Shown here: positions 6,883-15,342 of the stretch, in pieces | Position numbering within the stretch: position 1 is the stretch's first letter | How the letters are laid out: each line of letters begins with the position of its first letter | From: Candidatus Pacearchaeota archaeon | GTDB lineage: Archaea; Nanobdellota; Nanobdellia; Pacearchaeales; GW2011-AR1 | NCBI GenBank assembly: GCA_017609795.1 | Contig: JAFCDH010000002.1 | Span: 1-29,808, forward strand | Direction: 5' to 3' | Length of the DNA: 29,808 nucleotides | The notes under the pieces: generated by a model | Seen by the model: only the letters and a program-made list of their open reading frames with translations | Database searches by the model: none | What the model was told of the DNA's origin: nothing | Program-made: the position numbers and the translations under genes

Positions 6883-9201
6883 ATGCCTAAAAAAAGAAAA
6901 ATCAAAAACCCAGAGCAAGTTCCAATCTTTAATCCCGAAGATATAAAAAAAACAGTAGAAATAGCTGTAAAACCAAAACCTGAAGCAAAAGATTTAGAAA
7001 CTGTTGAAAAAGTTGGTAAAATAAAATCTAAAAAAACAAGGAAAAAAACTAAGACAAAAAAAAGAAAAGGGTTTTCAAAATCAACAACCCCTCTAACTTT
7101 TAAAGAAAAACCTTTAAAAAAAGACGGTTATATTCTTGTTATAACTGAAAAACCTCAGGCAGCAGAAAAAATTGCAGCAGCTCTTTCAGAAGGAAAAGAT
7201 AGAAAAATAAACCTTCCTGGAGGAGTTTCTTATTATGAATTAAAAAGAGATAATAAAAATATTGTTGTTTCAAATGCAGTAGGCCATTTATTTTCAGTTG
7301 CTCAAGCAATAAAAGGAACAGGTTATCCTATTTTTGATATTGGTTGGTTTCCAAATTACGAAGTTAGAAAAAATGACTTTACAAAAAAATATTATTCAGT
7401 AATAGAAAAACTTGTGAAAAATGCTTCTGAGATTATAATTGCAACAGATTTTGATGTTGAAGGAGAAGTTATTGGTTATAATATTGTCAGATTTATTGCA
7501 AATCAAAAAGATGCAAAAAGAATGAAATTTAGTTCATTAACAGCAAATGAAATTCAAAAAGCTTATGACAATGCACATCCAACAATTGAATGGGGGCAAG
7601 CAATTGCTGGTGAAACTAGACATTTTCTTGATTGGTTATATGGAATAAATCTATCAAGAGCATTAATGCATGCAATGAAAACAACAGGAAAATTTAAAAT
7701 AATGTCTATAGGACGAGTCCAAGGCCCTACATTACATTTAATAGTTGATAGAGAAAAAGAAATAAAGAAATTTAAACCAGAACCTTATTGGCAAATATTC
7801 ATAACAATTAATAATGGGAAAAATAAGTTAGAATTAAAACATAATAAAGATATTACAAAAGAGCAAGAGCTTGATAAATTTAAGGAACTAAAAAATAAAA
7901 CTTGTGAAGTGTCAACAAGAAAAACCAAACAAACAATTATTCCTCCAGCTCCTTTTGACCTTACTACCTTACAAACAGAAGCATATAAATTTCATGGAAT
8001 AACTCCATCTAATACATTAAAAACAGCTCAAAAATTATATTTAGCTGGATTAATCTCATACCCAAGAACTTCTTCTCAAAAAATTCCAGAAGATATGAAA
8101 CCAAATGAAATTTTAAATAAATTAAAAAAGAGATTTCCAAAATTAACCCAATATACAACTCGCTCAAAACCAATTGAAGGACATAAATCAGACCCTGCTC
8201 ACCCAGCAATTATCCCTACTGGAAATTATAATAAATTAAATGGTTATGATGAAAAAATTTATAATCTAATTATGAAAAGATTTATCTCATGTTATTGTGA
8301 TGATGCCCAGTTAGAAAATAAAAAAATAGAAACAGAAATAAACAAACTTAAATTTGCAGTAAAAGGAATGGAAATTCTAAAACCAGGCTGGATAAATGTC
8401 TATCCTGTTAAAATGGAAGAAAAAGAAATTCAAGATATGAATGGAAACGCAAATATTGATAATGTAAAAACAGAAGAAAAACAAACAAAACCTCCAAAAA
8501 GATTTTCCCCTGCATCAATTTTAAGAGAATTAGAAAAAAAGAACTTAGGAACAAAAGCAACTCGCGCAAACATACTTGAAACATTATACAACCGAAACTA
8601 TATTAAAGAAAAATCAATTCAAGCAACAGAATTAGGAATGCGTTTAATTGATTCTTTAGAAAAACACTCTCCAATTATTATTGATGAAAAATTAACAAGA
8701 GAAATTGAAAAAGATATGGATATAATAAGAAATTCTAAAAAAGATTTAGAAAAAAAGCAAAAAACAACTATAAAACTTGCAGAAAAAGCATTAAGTAAAA
8801 TATCAGATGATTTTAAAAAACAAGAAGTTGCAATTGGAAAAGAACTTATTCAAGCAAATGAAGCATTATACAAACAACAAGCAGAAGAAAATAATCTTCA
8901 TATCCCTTGCCCAGGATGTAAAAAAGGAGAATTAACAATAAAATACACTCCAAGATTTAAATCTTATTTTATCGCATGCACAAATTACCCAGAATGCAGA
9001 CAAACATTCCCTCTTCCATCTCAGTCTATAATTAAAAGAACAGGAAAATTTTGTGAAGATTGTAAATGGCCAAGATTATTAAGGCTAAAACAAGGAAAAA
9101 GGCCTTGGATTTTTTGTCCTAATCCTAACTGCCCATCAAAACAAGAATTAGATATTGATGGAAACACAAAAAAGAAAGAACCTAGGTATGTTGGGAAGTG
9201 A
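6883..9201 (+). CDS. topA: DNA topoisomerase I (type IA)
   Basis: The 772-residue protein starts with a Lys-rich, probably disordered extension (1-80) that is unusual for the family and may bind DNA. The TOPRIM domain starts at about 83 (LVITEKPQAAEKIA), with the metal-binding D189-x-D191-x-E193 in TDFDVEGE. The four-domain clamp follows; the catalytic tyrosine is Y393 in GLISYPRTSS. The C terminus has two zinc ribbons, one starting at C676-xx-C679 and the second near CEDC...CPNPNC. It relaxes negative supercoils by breaking and passing one strand through a 5'-phosphotyrosine link. No reverse gyrase helicase part is attached. The stop codon abuts the convergent lysA stop with no base between. 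Confidence 0.97.
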   Translation: MPKKRKIKNPEQVPIFNPEDIKKTVEIAVKPKPEAKDLETVEKVGKIKSKKTRKKTKTKKRKGFSKSTTPLTFKEKPLKKDGYILVITEKPQAAEKIAAALSEGKDRKINLPGGVSYYELKRDNKNIVVSNAVGHLFSVAQAIKGTGYPIFDIGWFPNYEVRKNDFTKKYYSVIEKLVKNASEIIIATDFDVEGEVIGYNIVRFIANQKDAKRMKFSSLTANEIQKAYDNAHPTIEWGQAIAGETRHFLDWLYGINLSRALMHAMKTTGKFKIMSIGRVQGPTLHLIVDREKEIKKFKPEPYWQIFITINNGKNKLELKHNKDITKEQELDKFKELKNKTCEVSTRKTKQTIIPPAPFDLTTLQTEAYKFHGITPSNTLKTAQKLYLAGLISYPRTSSQKIPEDMKPNEILNKLKKRFPKLTQYTTRSKPIEGHKSDPAHPAIIPTGNYNKLNGYDEKIYNLIMKRFISCYCDDAQLENKKIETEINKLKFAVKGMEILKPGWINVYPVKMEEKEIQDMNGNANIDNVKTEEKQTKPPKRFSPASILRELEKKNLGTKATRANILETLYNRNYIKEKSIQATELGMRLIDSLEKHSPIIIDEKLTREIEKDMDIIRNSKKDLEKKQKTTIKLAEKALSKISDDFKKQEVAIGKELIQANEALYKQQAEENNLHIPCPGCKKGELTIKYTPRFKSYFIACTNYPECRQTFPLPSQSIIKRTGKFCEDCKWPRLLRLKQGKRPWIFCPNPNCPSKQELDIDGNTKKKEPRYVGK

Positions 9202-10482
9202 TTAATCTATTTTAACAACACATTTTTCTCTTTCAACCATATTCTCTAAACTTCCTCTGCTTCTAATCAAACTAGCCTTTCCATCATGATTAATTAAAAC
9301 TTCTGAAGCAGTAGGATATGAATTATAATTTTTAACACTCATAGAAGAGCAATAAGCACCAGAACCTTCAATAACAACAAAATCTCCAATTTTTGCCTTA
9401 GTAAGCCATCTTTCACTTAATGCTTCTGAATCTCCTGCAGCAGGAGTTAAAATATCTCCAGATTCACAACAGTGCCCAGATACCATATATTTTTCTCGTT
9501 CATCTGTTTCACTTTTAGAAACAACAACAATTGGATGTTGAGCACCATATAAACTTAGTCTTGTTACTTCAGTCATACCAGAATTAGTTATTATAAAATT
9601 GTATTTTGGAGTAGATTTAACATCAATTACCTCTGCAATAACTGCTCCAGCATTTGCAACCAAAAATGTTCCAGGCTCTATTTCTAGTTTTAATTCTTTT
9701 CCAGTTTTTTCTGCAAATTCAATAAAAGAATCTCTCACTGGTTTTCCACATTCTTGCAAATCAGTTGATTTTTCATAACTCATTCTTCCAACCTTATACC
9801 CTCCTCCAAGATTAAGTATTTTAATATCATGTCCTGCATTAAGAAACCTTTTAACAATATTTAAACTCATTCCAGCTACTTTTTTCCAAATCTCAGGGTC
9901 AGAGCCAGAACCAATATGGGTATGAATTTTATTTATTTTTAAACCATATCTTTCTGCCGTATCTATAATTTCATTAAATTGCTCATGCCAAATACCAAAA
10001 CTTGAGCCAGAACCCCCAGTATTAGTTCTATTTGTTCCTCCACTTCCTAAACCAGGATTTATTCTAACACCAACCTCCTTGCATTGGTGCTCTAACCCAT
10101 AAGTTTCTAATTGATATAAAGAACAAGCATTAAACTGAAGGCCTTTATTAAAACCAAAAACCATATTCAAAGGCAATTCCTGAGAAGTAAGCAAAATATT
10201 CTCTGCAGGAATTCCTGCTTTTGCTGCTCTCTCAACCTCATAAATAGAAGAAGCATCAATTTCAATTCCTTTATTATAAAAAATCCTTAAAATATTTTGA
10301 TTCGAATTAGCTTTCATTGCATATCTAACAGTTAAACCAAATGCATTTGGAAAATCTAAAGCCTTATCAGCTTGCGCTTCTAAAACTTCTTGAGAATAAA
10401 CATAAACAGGAGTTCCAAAATCTCTAGCAATATCTCTCACTTGATTTTTGTCTAATAATGAAAGAGTTTCTAAATTAATCAT
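9202..10482 (-). CDS. lysA: Diaminopimelate decarboxylase-like PLP enzyme (LysA family)
   Basis: This 426-residue fold-III PLP enzyme has the PLP lysine K57 in YAMKAN, the barrel motif HTHIGSGSD, the phosphate-binding LNLGGGY, and the partner-subunit residues in CCESGD and GAYCSSMS. It would decarboxylate meso-diaminopimelate to lysine, or a related amino acid, as a homodimer. The usual EPGR motif is EPGT here; similar variants occur, I believe, in a bacterial LysA subgroup, so substrate change is possible but not shown. No other lysine-pathway gene is in the window. It follows radB by 1 nt, with a Shine-Dalgarno-like GAGGGTG about 9 nt before the ATG, so the two are translated from one mRNA. 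Confidence 0.88.
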   Translation of the reverse strand: MINLETLSLLDKNQVRDIARDFGTPVYVYSQEVLEAQADKALDFPNAFGLTVRYAMKANSNQNILRIFYNKGIEIDASSIYEVERAAKAGIPAENILLTSQELPLNMVFGFNKGLQFNACSLYQLETYGLEHQCKEVGVRINPGLGSGGTNRTNTGGSGSSFGIWHEQFNEIIDTAERYGLKINKIHTHIGSGSDPEIWKKVAGMSLNIVKRFLNAGHDIKILNLGGGYKVGRMSYEKSTDLQECGKPVRDSFIEFAEKTGKELKLEIEPGTFLVANAGAVIAEVIDVKSTPKYNFIITNSGMTEVTRLSLYGAQHPIVVVSKSETDEREKYMVSGHCCESGDILTPAAGDSEALSERWLTKAKIGDFVVIEGSGAYCSSMSVKNYNSYPTASEVLINHDGKASLIRSRGSLENMVEREKCVVKID

Positions 10483-10483
10483 C

Positions 10484-11227
10484 TTAAAGCCACCCTCTTT
10501 TCCTTATTCCTTCATCAACAATTTCAAAATTTAGTTCTTTTTCAGGAAGTGAACGATGTTTCATTATAATTGCTTTCTTTTTTCCACTTTTATTTTGCAA
10601 TTCAATTATACACTTACTCCAATATTTAAGTAAATCTCCACCAACAATATTAACTTTGGCTTGTTTTCCAGAAAGCCAATCTTCTTCTGTCATAAATTCA
10701 TTATAGACTTGGCTTGTTATTAAAACAGGAATTTCCTTTTTCCTAGAAATTTCAAAAAGAGCCCTCATTTGTTTTGCTAAATCAGAATTAATTTTCTGAA
10801 CCTCCTCTATACCAACTTTTCTAGCTTCTGCTAATTCTAATCTATAAAGCATAGTTATACTATCAACAATAATTAAACCAACATTTTTACTTTCTTTTAA
10901 TTCTTTTAAAAGTTTAAAAAAAGCATATTTTTGTTCTTGAAAATTAACTGGTTTTAAAATCACAATATTTTTTAAAACAAATTCAGGAAGTCCAACAGAC
11001 ATTTGATTAATCCTATCAACAGAAAAACTCCCTTCTGTATCAATAAAAATAATCTTTTTCCCTTTTTTAGCTTGATGGCATGCAGCTAACATTACAAAAT
11101 TACTTTTTCCACTTGCAGAAGGTCCATAAAACAAAGTGATAATATCTTTTTCATAACCTCCATTAAGCCATTTATTCAAGTCATAACTCCCAGTCATGAT
11201 TTTAGTTATAATTTTTTCGTGTTGCAT
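10484..11227 (-). CDS. radB: DNA repair and recombination protein RadB
   Basis: At 247 residues this is a RecA-core ATPase with no N-terminal HhH domain, the mark of RadB rather than RadA. Walker A is GPSASGKS (35-42), a IIFIDTEGSFS segment follows, and Walker B is GLIIVDSITML. The C terminus is basic (KSGKKKAIIMKHRSLPEKEL). Archaeal RadB assists RadA-mediated strand exchange and the handling of Holliday junctions. Copy f of the 84-bp repeat places a TATA-like end 13 nt or more before its ATG; lysA is co-transcribed downstream. Confidence 0.93.
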   Translation of the reverse strand: MQHEKIITKIMTGSYDLNKWLNGGYEKDIITLFYGPSASGKSNFVMLAACHQAKKGKKIIFIDTEGSFSVDRINQMSVGLPEFVLKNIVILKPVNFQEQKYAFFKLLKELKESKNVGLIIVDSITMLYRLELAEARKVGIEEVQKINSDLAKQMRALFEISRKKEIPVLITSQVYNEFMTEEDWLSGKQAKVNIVGGDLLKYWSKCIIELQNKSGKKKAIIMKHRSLPEKELNFEIVDEGIRKRGWL

Positions 11228-11240
11228 TTTTATATCATAC

Positions 11241-11324
11241 CAATATCTCTATGTATCTTTAAGTTGTACAAAGAGTTTTCTGGCAATCTCATCTTCATAT
11301 CTCTCTATGCTTATAAGATATAAG
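11241..11324 (-). repeat. 84-bp dispersed intergenic repeat, copy f (upstream of radB)
   Basis: Minus-strand reading has the left end CTTATATCTTATAAGCATAG, then AGAGATATGAAGATGAGATT, and the right end AACTTAAAGATACATAGAGA. Both ends match copy i almost base for base, while the centre differs (GAG and CTC still face each other). The right end stops 13 nt before the radB start codon. Confidence 0.8.
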
Positions 11325-11354
11325 AAAAGGTTATAAGAATTATTATAGTAGAGT

Positions 11355-11639
11355 TTATTTTTCAAACTTACTCATTTTCTGCATATTTGTAAATGGAAAC
11401 GGTCTTTTGTTTGAAACAAAAGTTATATATCTCATAAACTTATACACTTCTGTATTCCAATACTCACAAAAATCTGCTAACTCTTTATTTCTTTTTCCAG
11501 AAAAAACAGTTATAAACCAATTAATTATAACTAATATTTTTATTAAAATCCTCCAAATAGATAAAATAATCCCACTTACTATAAGAACAACGATTCTAAA
11601 CCATGCTTCTTTTCTTTCACTTAATTTTTTTGCTGGCAT
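11355..11639 (-). CDS. DUF4389 family membrane protein
   Basis: This 94-residue protein matches the DUF4389 pattern: a hydrophobic first half with one or two membrane helices (about 13-46, segment VVLIVSGIILSIWRILIKIL), then FSGKRNKELADF, then YKFMRYITFVSNKRPFPF. Family function is unknown; bacterial members have the same helix pair followed by a conserved F-x-G-x-R/N-x-x-L stretch and a PFPF end. It is transcribed leftward as a single gene bounded by copies f and g of the 84-bp repeat. Confidence 0.85.
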   Translation of the reverse strand: MPAKKLSERKEAWFRIVVLIVSGIILSIWRILIKILVIINWFITVFSGKRNKELADFCEYWNTEVYKFMRYITFVSNKRPFPFTNMQKMSKFEK

Positions 11640-11660
11640 TTTTTTGTTTTTACCTGGAAT

Positions 11661-11740
11661 CTAATAAACCAATTTGAGAGAAATTATCTGAGTAGCTTAA
11701 TCTCCTCATCTACATATCTTTATATTTTATAAATTACTAG
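11661..11740 (-). repeat. 84-bp dispersed intergenic repeat, copy g (upstream of the DUF4389 gene)
   Basis: Minus-strand reading contains TATAAAGATATGTAGATGAG and GAGATTAAGCTACTCAGATA, the best consensus centre in the window. The left end is reduced to AATTTATAAAATA and the right end is degenerate. The copy ends 21 nt before the start codon. Confidence 0.75.
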
Positions 11741-11749
11741 TTTATTAAT

Positions 11750-12013
11750 TCATTTAGCCTTTTTAAATTCTTCACTATATTTTTTCAAATCTTTTTGAGC
11801 CTTAGCAATTGCTTCATGTAATGCTTTTTTAGCTGTTTTTCCTTCTGTGATAACTTTTAAGATAACAGGTTTACTATAATGTTCTCTTTTCCAAGCACCT
11901 AGTTTAACTGAAGAATCTTCATTTAAATAAATTCTAACTATTTCAGCCACAGTTTGATTATCAAACTGAACTTCTAATTCATTTTTTTCATCCTTAAGAA
12001 TTTTTATGTCCAT
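11750..12013 (-). CDS. rpoL: DNA-directed RNA polymerase subunit L (Rpo11)
   Basis: This 87-residue protein has the small RNAP alpha-like fold of subunit L: the strand pair MDIKILKDEKNELEVQF, then the dimerisation helix with VRIYLNEDSSVKLGAW, a KPVILKVITEGKTAKKALHE segment, and a C-terminal helix. It pairs with Rpo3 (subunit D) to form the assembly platform of archaeal RNA polymerase, like bacterial alpha or eukaryotic RPB11. It is slightly divergent in the VKLGAWKREHYSKP segment. It lies 35 nt downstream of the MBF1-like gene in the same direction and probably shares its transcript. Confidence 0.93.
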   Translation of the reverse strand: MDIKILKDEKNELEVQFDNQTVAEIVRIYLNEDSSVKLGAWKREHYSKPVILKVITEGKTAKKALHEAIAKAQKDLKKYSEEFKKAK

Positions 12014-12048
12014 AAAAATTAAAGAAAAAGGGTGTTTTTAAAGCTTTT

Positions 12049-13089
12049 CTAAATCAATTCTTCTTCAAATTCTTCAACAATCTCAGAGTTGTCTATTAAT
12101 TTAGGTTTTTCTTGCTCATTCAACATTTCTGTTCCACCTAAAACATCATCTAATTTCTTTGATTCTTTTTCCCTCATTAATCTAAGTTCTTCTTTTCTTG
12201 CTTCAATTAATCTTTGTCTTTCTTCAATTTTTTTCTGTTCTTCAATTTTTTCTTGTTTAGTTACTTCAACTCTTTTTCTAGACAAATCTTTTAAATCTCC
12301 AATTGTAACTTTTTCAATATTTGTTTTGTGAATATCTAAAGCCCCACTATCATCTAATCTAGGAGATTCTATAATTTCTTCTTCAGGTTCTTCTAATTCT
12401 ATAGGTTCTGCACCAACTATTTTATACTCAATCTTAGGGGTTTCTTCTTTTTCTTCAATAATTTCAATCTCTTTTTCAATTTCAGGCTCTTCAATCTCAG
12501 GTTCAGGAATTGTTTCTAATTCTCTTCCATATTCATCTAAAAGAATAGGCTCTACTTTTTCTGTTTCAATTCTCATCAATTCTTCATGAGTAGGTTTTCT
12601 TAATCTAATTTGAAAAAATTGCTCTAGTTTCTTTATTAAAATTTCAGCATTTTCAGGAAACTTTGATTTTTCAATCATTTCAATAGCAACTTCTGATTCA
12701 CTAAGTGCTTCTGCAAGCTGTTTTTGAGAAAGTCCTTTTCTTCTTCTATTTTGCATAATCTGCCAGTAAAAATGATTCACTAAATTCAATTTCTCTTCTT
12801 CAGGAAGCTCTAGTTCAGGTTTTTTATCTAATTCTTTTAATTTATCTTCTCTAAAAAAAGTGGTTTCTTCTTTAATCTCTTTAATTCCAGATAATCTTTT
12901 CATTCTATCATAAACTCCAACCCTTCCCACTTCAGATTCTTTTAATTGAGAAACATTAGGTTTTTTTATAATCGGAACATTTTCTATAATAGAACATCTT
13001 TCACAAATTTTAGCCATTCTGCCCTCATAAATAGCATCAAAAAGCCTTACTTCTCCACCATCAATATTACATCTCACACAATTTTCCAT
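12049..13089 (-). CDS. MBF1-like transcription factor with zinc ribbon, HTH and long acidic tail
   Basis: The 346-residue protein begins with a zinc ribbon (C4, C7, C29, C32; CVRC and CERC), as in archaeal multiprotein bridging factor. A linker follows, then a Cro/C1-type helix-turn-helix at about 112-162 (NRRRKGLSQKQLAEAL). Archaeal MBF1 normally ends near 160 residues; here another 180 residues follow. They are very rich in Glu, first as a repetitive acidic stretch (about 190-245) and then as a charged helix likely to form a coiled coil (about 275-320). The core suggests a role at the interface of transcription or translation; the acidic tail may bind a partner. rpoL follows 35 nt downstream. 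Confidence 0.8.
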   Translation of the reverse strand: MENCVRCNIDGGEVRLFDAIYEGRMAKICERCSIIENVPIIKKPNVSQLKESEVGRVGVYDRMKRLSGIKEIKEETTFFREDKLKELDKKPELELPEEEKLNLVNHFYWQIMQNRRRKGLSQKQLAEALSESEVAIEMIEKSKFPENAEILIKKLEQFFQIRLRKPTHEELMRIETEKVEPILLDEYGRELETIPEPEIEEPEIEKEIEIIEEKEETPKIEYKIVGAEPIELEEPEEEIIESPRLDDSGALDIHKTNIEKVTIGDLKDLSRKRVEVTKQEKIEEQKKIEERQRLIEARKEELRLMREKESKKLDDVLGGTEMLNEQEKPKLIDNSEIVEEFEEELI

Positions 13090-13148
13090 GGAAAAAACAC
13101 CAAAGTTTAGTTTTTATTCTTATTTATAATTAAAAATATATGTTAGTA

Positions 13149-13814
13149 TCACAAATATCCTTCTAATTCCTCAATAGTTTGCAGTTCATTTATTTTAATC
13201 TCTTCATTTACTAAAATAAGAGGTAAATCTTCTCTAGAAATATTATACTGATTCAATAAAACATTTATTGAGGATATGTCTTGATTCATAGCAATAGGAA
13301 CTAATAAAATTTTACTTCCTCTTTTTTGTTTAAGTTCTCCAAGCAATTTTGAAAAACTGTTTTGTTTAGCTCTTAAATCTAATCTAGGTTCTTCATAATT
13401 AGGGACATAAAAATAAACAATTTCATCATAAGACAAATTACAATTTTTTCTTATTTCAACCGAATTCAAAAATAACATCGCCCTTAATAAATCATATTTT
13501 TTATGTTGAATAATCAAACTTTCTGTTAGTTTTCTAGCTTTCTCATATTTTTCTAATATTTTTGCCTCTTCATAAATCTTATCTGTAAATTTCAAATTTT
13601 CTTGAAAAGCAAATTCACAATCAAAATCTCCATGAGAATAAATTTCATTTTGAAGTTTAATATCTAATAAATTAACTTCAGATTTTTTATATAAATCACT
13701 TATTTCAGAAGACCTCCAGTTTTCTAAAATAACTCCTGAAAGAACTCCAATCCCAAATATAAAAAGCGTTACTAATAATGCTTCCCAAAAAACATTTTTC
13801 TGTGATTTAAACAT
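13149..13814 (-). CDS. Membrane-anchored protein with a thioredoxin-like C-terminal region
   Basis: A short basic head leads into one transmembrane helix (about 12-31, LLVTLFIFGIGVLSGVIL). The rest (190 residues) is predicted outside the cell. The middle is helical with two isolated cysteines (DFDCEF and KNCNLS). The last 60 residues look like a thioredoxin fold: a strand KILLVPIAMN, a helix, then LPLILVNEE, where the proline sits in the cis-Pro position. No CxxC is visible, so disulfide chemistry is doubtful. I do not know a named family. Copy h lies upstream. Confidence 0.7.
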   Translation of the reverse strand: MFKSQKNVFWEALLVTLFIFGIGVLSGVILENWRSSEISDLYKKSEVNLLDIKLQNEIYSHGDFDCEFAFQENLKFTDKIYEEAKILEKYEKARKLTESLIIQHKKYDLLRAMLFLNSVEIRKNCNLSYDEIVYFYVPNYEEPRLDLRAKQNSFSKLLGELKQKRGSKILLVPIAMNQDISSINVLLNQYNISREDLPLILVNEEIKINELQTIEELEGYL

Positions 13815-13849
13815 ATTTTATTTACCTTATTTTTTATTATGGAATTCTT

Positions 13850-13925
13850 ACAATCTCTTAAGCTTAATCATAAGTAATTTATGCCCTCCTCTGTAAATCT
13901 TAAGATTGCTTATAAGATATTGATA
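13850..13925 (-). repeat. 84-bp dispersed intergenic repeat, copy h (rearranged)
   Basis: Minus-strand reading has a perfect left end AATATCTTATAAGC followed at once by AATCTTAAGATTTACAGAG, a right-end-like motif, and then ATTACTTATGATTAAGCTTA from the centre. The parts are all present but in a changed order, as if two copies had recombined. It lies upstream of the 13149-13814 gene, in the usual orientation. Confidence 0.55.
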
Positions 13926-13965
13926 TTTTCTCATATATATTGATTATGGTTCTAAAACCTAACTA

Positions 13966-15201
13966 TTACCTCCAAACTCTTTTACCTTTTATCACATGCC
14001 ATATTGCTGTTAACATAATAAAGGGATAAAGTGCCATATAAATAATCATATAAAAAGGAATATTAAACATATTTTCTTTTCTTAGTATTTTTTCTTTTAA
14101 TATTACAAAAACAATTAAAAGCAAAGTTAATCCAAAGAAAAATAAAACAATTCCTAAATAATTTAAAACACTTGGAGTTATAAAAATTTCTTCTGCAGTT
14201 AAAATAGGGGTATCAGTAACTATAGAATATCTAGTTCTTAAAAAATTAGAAATAATTCTTCTAGTTAAAAGATAAAAAAAGATACTTAATCCTAATAAAC
14301 CTAGAAAAGTGCTTAAAATAAAAAAAGGAATTATAAAAAAGCCTAACATACCTTTTTTAATATCAAAAAGGGATTTTCTATATTTATATATACATTGTAG
14401 TCCTCCAACATTCCACCTCCTTCTTTGTTTAAACCATGAAACAAACTTATTAGGAACAGTGCTACTAACACTTGTTGACAAACACATTCTTCTTTTCCAA
14501 CCATTAAAAGTCAAAGCCCAAGCAACTTCAATATCCTCAGTCATATTTTTTTCATCAAAACCTCCAACCCCAACAATAGCTTTTTTCCTATAAACAGCTA
14601 AAGGCCCAGGAGTAACATAAATCGCTTCAACATAATCTAAAAGTTTTCTTGTGAATGCAATCATTTTATATTCAATTGCTTGTAATCTTTCAATAAACTT
14701 ATTTGTATTTCTAGAAGTCACAGGACAAGTAACGGCCCCAACCTTTTCATCATCAAAAAAACCAACCATTTTACTAACAGAATGTTTAGAAGGGTAAGAA
14801 TCTGCATCAACAACAGTAACTAATTCTCCTTTACAAATTTTCAAACCTTTATTCAAAGCTCCTGCTTTTCCCAAATTCTTTTTATTATTCAAAATCTTCA
14901 GTTTTAAATATTTTTTACATAAACCTTTAGCAATTTTTAGAGTATTATCAGTTGAACAATCATTAATAACAATGACTTCCATTATATTTTTATAACCAAC
15001 ATTAAAAATATGCTCTATAGTATCTTCAATCGTCTTTTCCTCATTAAATGCAGGAACAATAAAACTAATAGAATAATTTTTCTTTGTTTCAGGGTAATAA
15101 AAAATACTTTTTCTATTTTTTAAATAAATTATCAAAAACATGCTTAACATGTATAAAGATATAAACATGTATCCTAAGTATATGTAAGGTAATATTGCCA
15201 T
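13966..15201 (-). CDS. Processive family 2 glycosyltransferase (BcsA/NodC/HasA-like membrane synthase)
   Basis: The protein (411 residues from the ATG at 15201) has an N-terminal membrane helix, a GT-A domain and about four C-terminal helices. The GT2 motifs are FIVPAFNEE, VINDCSTD, the metal-binding DADS (DxD), the base-containing TED in NMTEDIEVAW, and QRRRW. The last is specific for processive synthases that make and export beta-linked polysaccharides. A surface polymer or capsule-like glycan is likely; the sugar cannot be inferred. A GTG 15 nt upstream (15216) is an alternative start. I prefer the ATG because GGGGTGAT, a good Shine-Dalgarno match, ends 10 nt before it. Copies h and i flank the gene. 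Confidence 0.9.
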   Translation of the reverse strand: MAILPYIYLGYMFISLYMLSMFLIIYLKNRKSIFYYPETKKNYSISFIVPAFNEEKTIEDTIEHIFNVGYKNIMEVIVINDCSTDNTLKIAKGLCKKYLKLKILNNKKNLGKAGALNKGLKICKGELVTVVDADSYPSKHSVSKMVGFFDDEKVGAVTCPVTSRNTNKFIERLQAIEYKMIAFTRKLLDYVEAIYVTPGPLAVYRKKAIVGVGGFDEKNMTEDIEVAWALTFNGWKRRMCLSTSVSSTVPNKFVSWFKQRRRWNVGGLQCIYKYRKSLFDIKKGMLGFFIIPFFILSTFLGLLGLSIFFYLLTRRIISNFLRTRYSIVTDTPILTAEEIFITPSVLNYLGIVLFFFGLTLLLIVFVILKEKILRKENMFNIPFYMIIYMALYPFIMLTAIWHVIKGKRVWR

Positions 15202-15211
15202 TATGTTTCCT

Positions 15212-15219
15212 ATCACCCC
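15212..15219 (-). promoter_or_regulatory. Shine-Dalgarno-like site of the glycosyltransferase gene
   Basis: Minus-strand GGGGTGAT, inside GGAAGGGGTGATAGG, closely resembles GGAGGTGAT, the complement of the archaeal 16S 3' end. Its 10-nt spacing to the ATG at 15201 favours that start over the GTG at 15216, which would lie inside the site. It is one of few strong sites in a window where most first genes appear leaderless. Confidence 0.5.
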
Positions 15220-15240
15220 TTCCTTTTTTATTATCTTTTA

Positions 15241-15324
15241 TCTATATCTCTATAAATCTTAAGTTTTGTTATAAATAATTTAAGCTTTTCATCTACATAT
15301 CTTTTTATGCTTATAAGATATTAG
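15241..15324 (-). repeat. 84-bp dispersed intergenic repeat, copy i (upstream of GT2)
   Basis: Minus-strand reading is CTAATATCTTATAAGCATAA, AAAGATATGTAGATGAAAAG, CTTAAATTATTTATAACAAA and ACTTAAGATTTATAGAGATA. This is one of the most complete copies. Its two ends are imperfect inverted repeats of each other (CTAATATCTTATAA against CTATATCTCTATAAAT read from the other strand). Confidence 0.82.
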
Positions 15325-15342
15325 TATTATTATATTTATATA

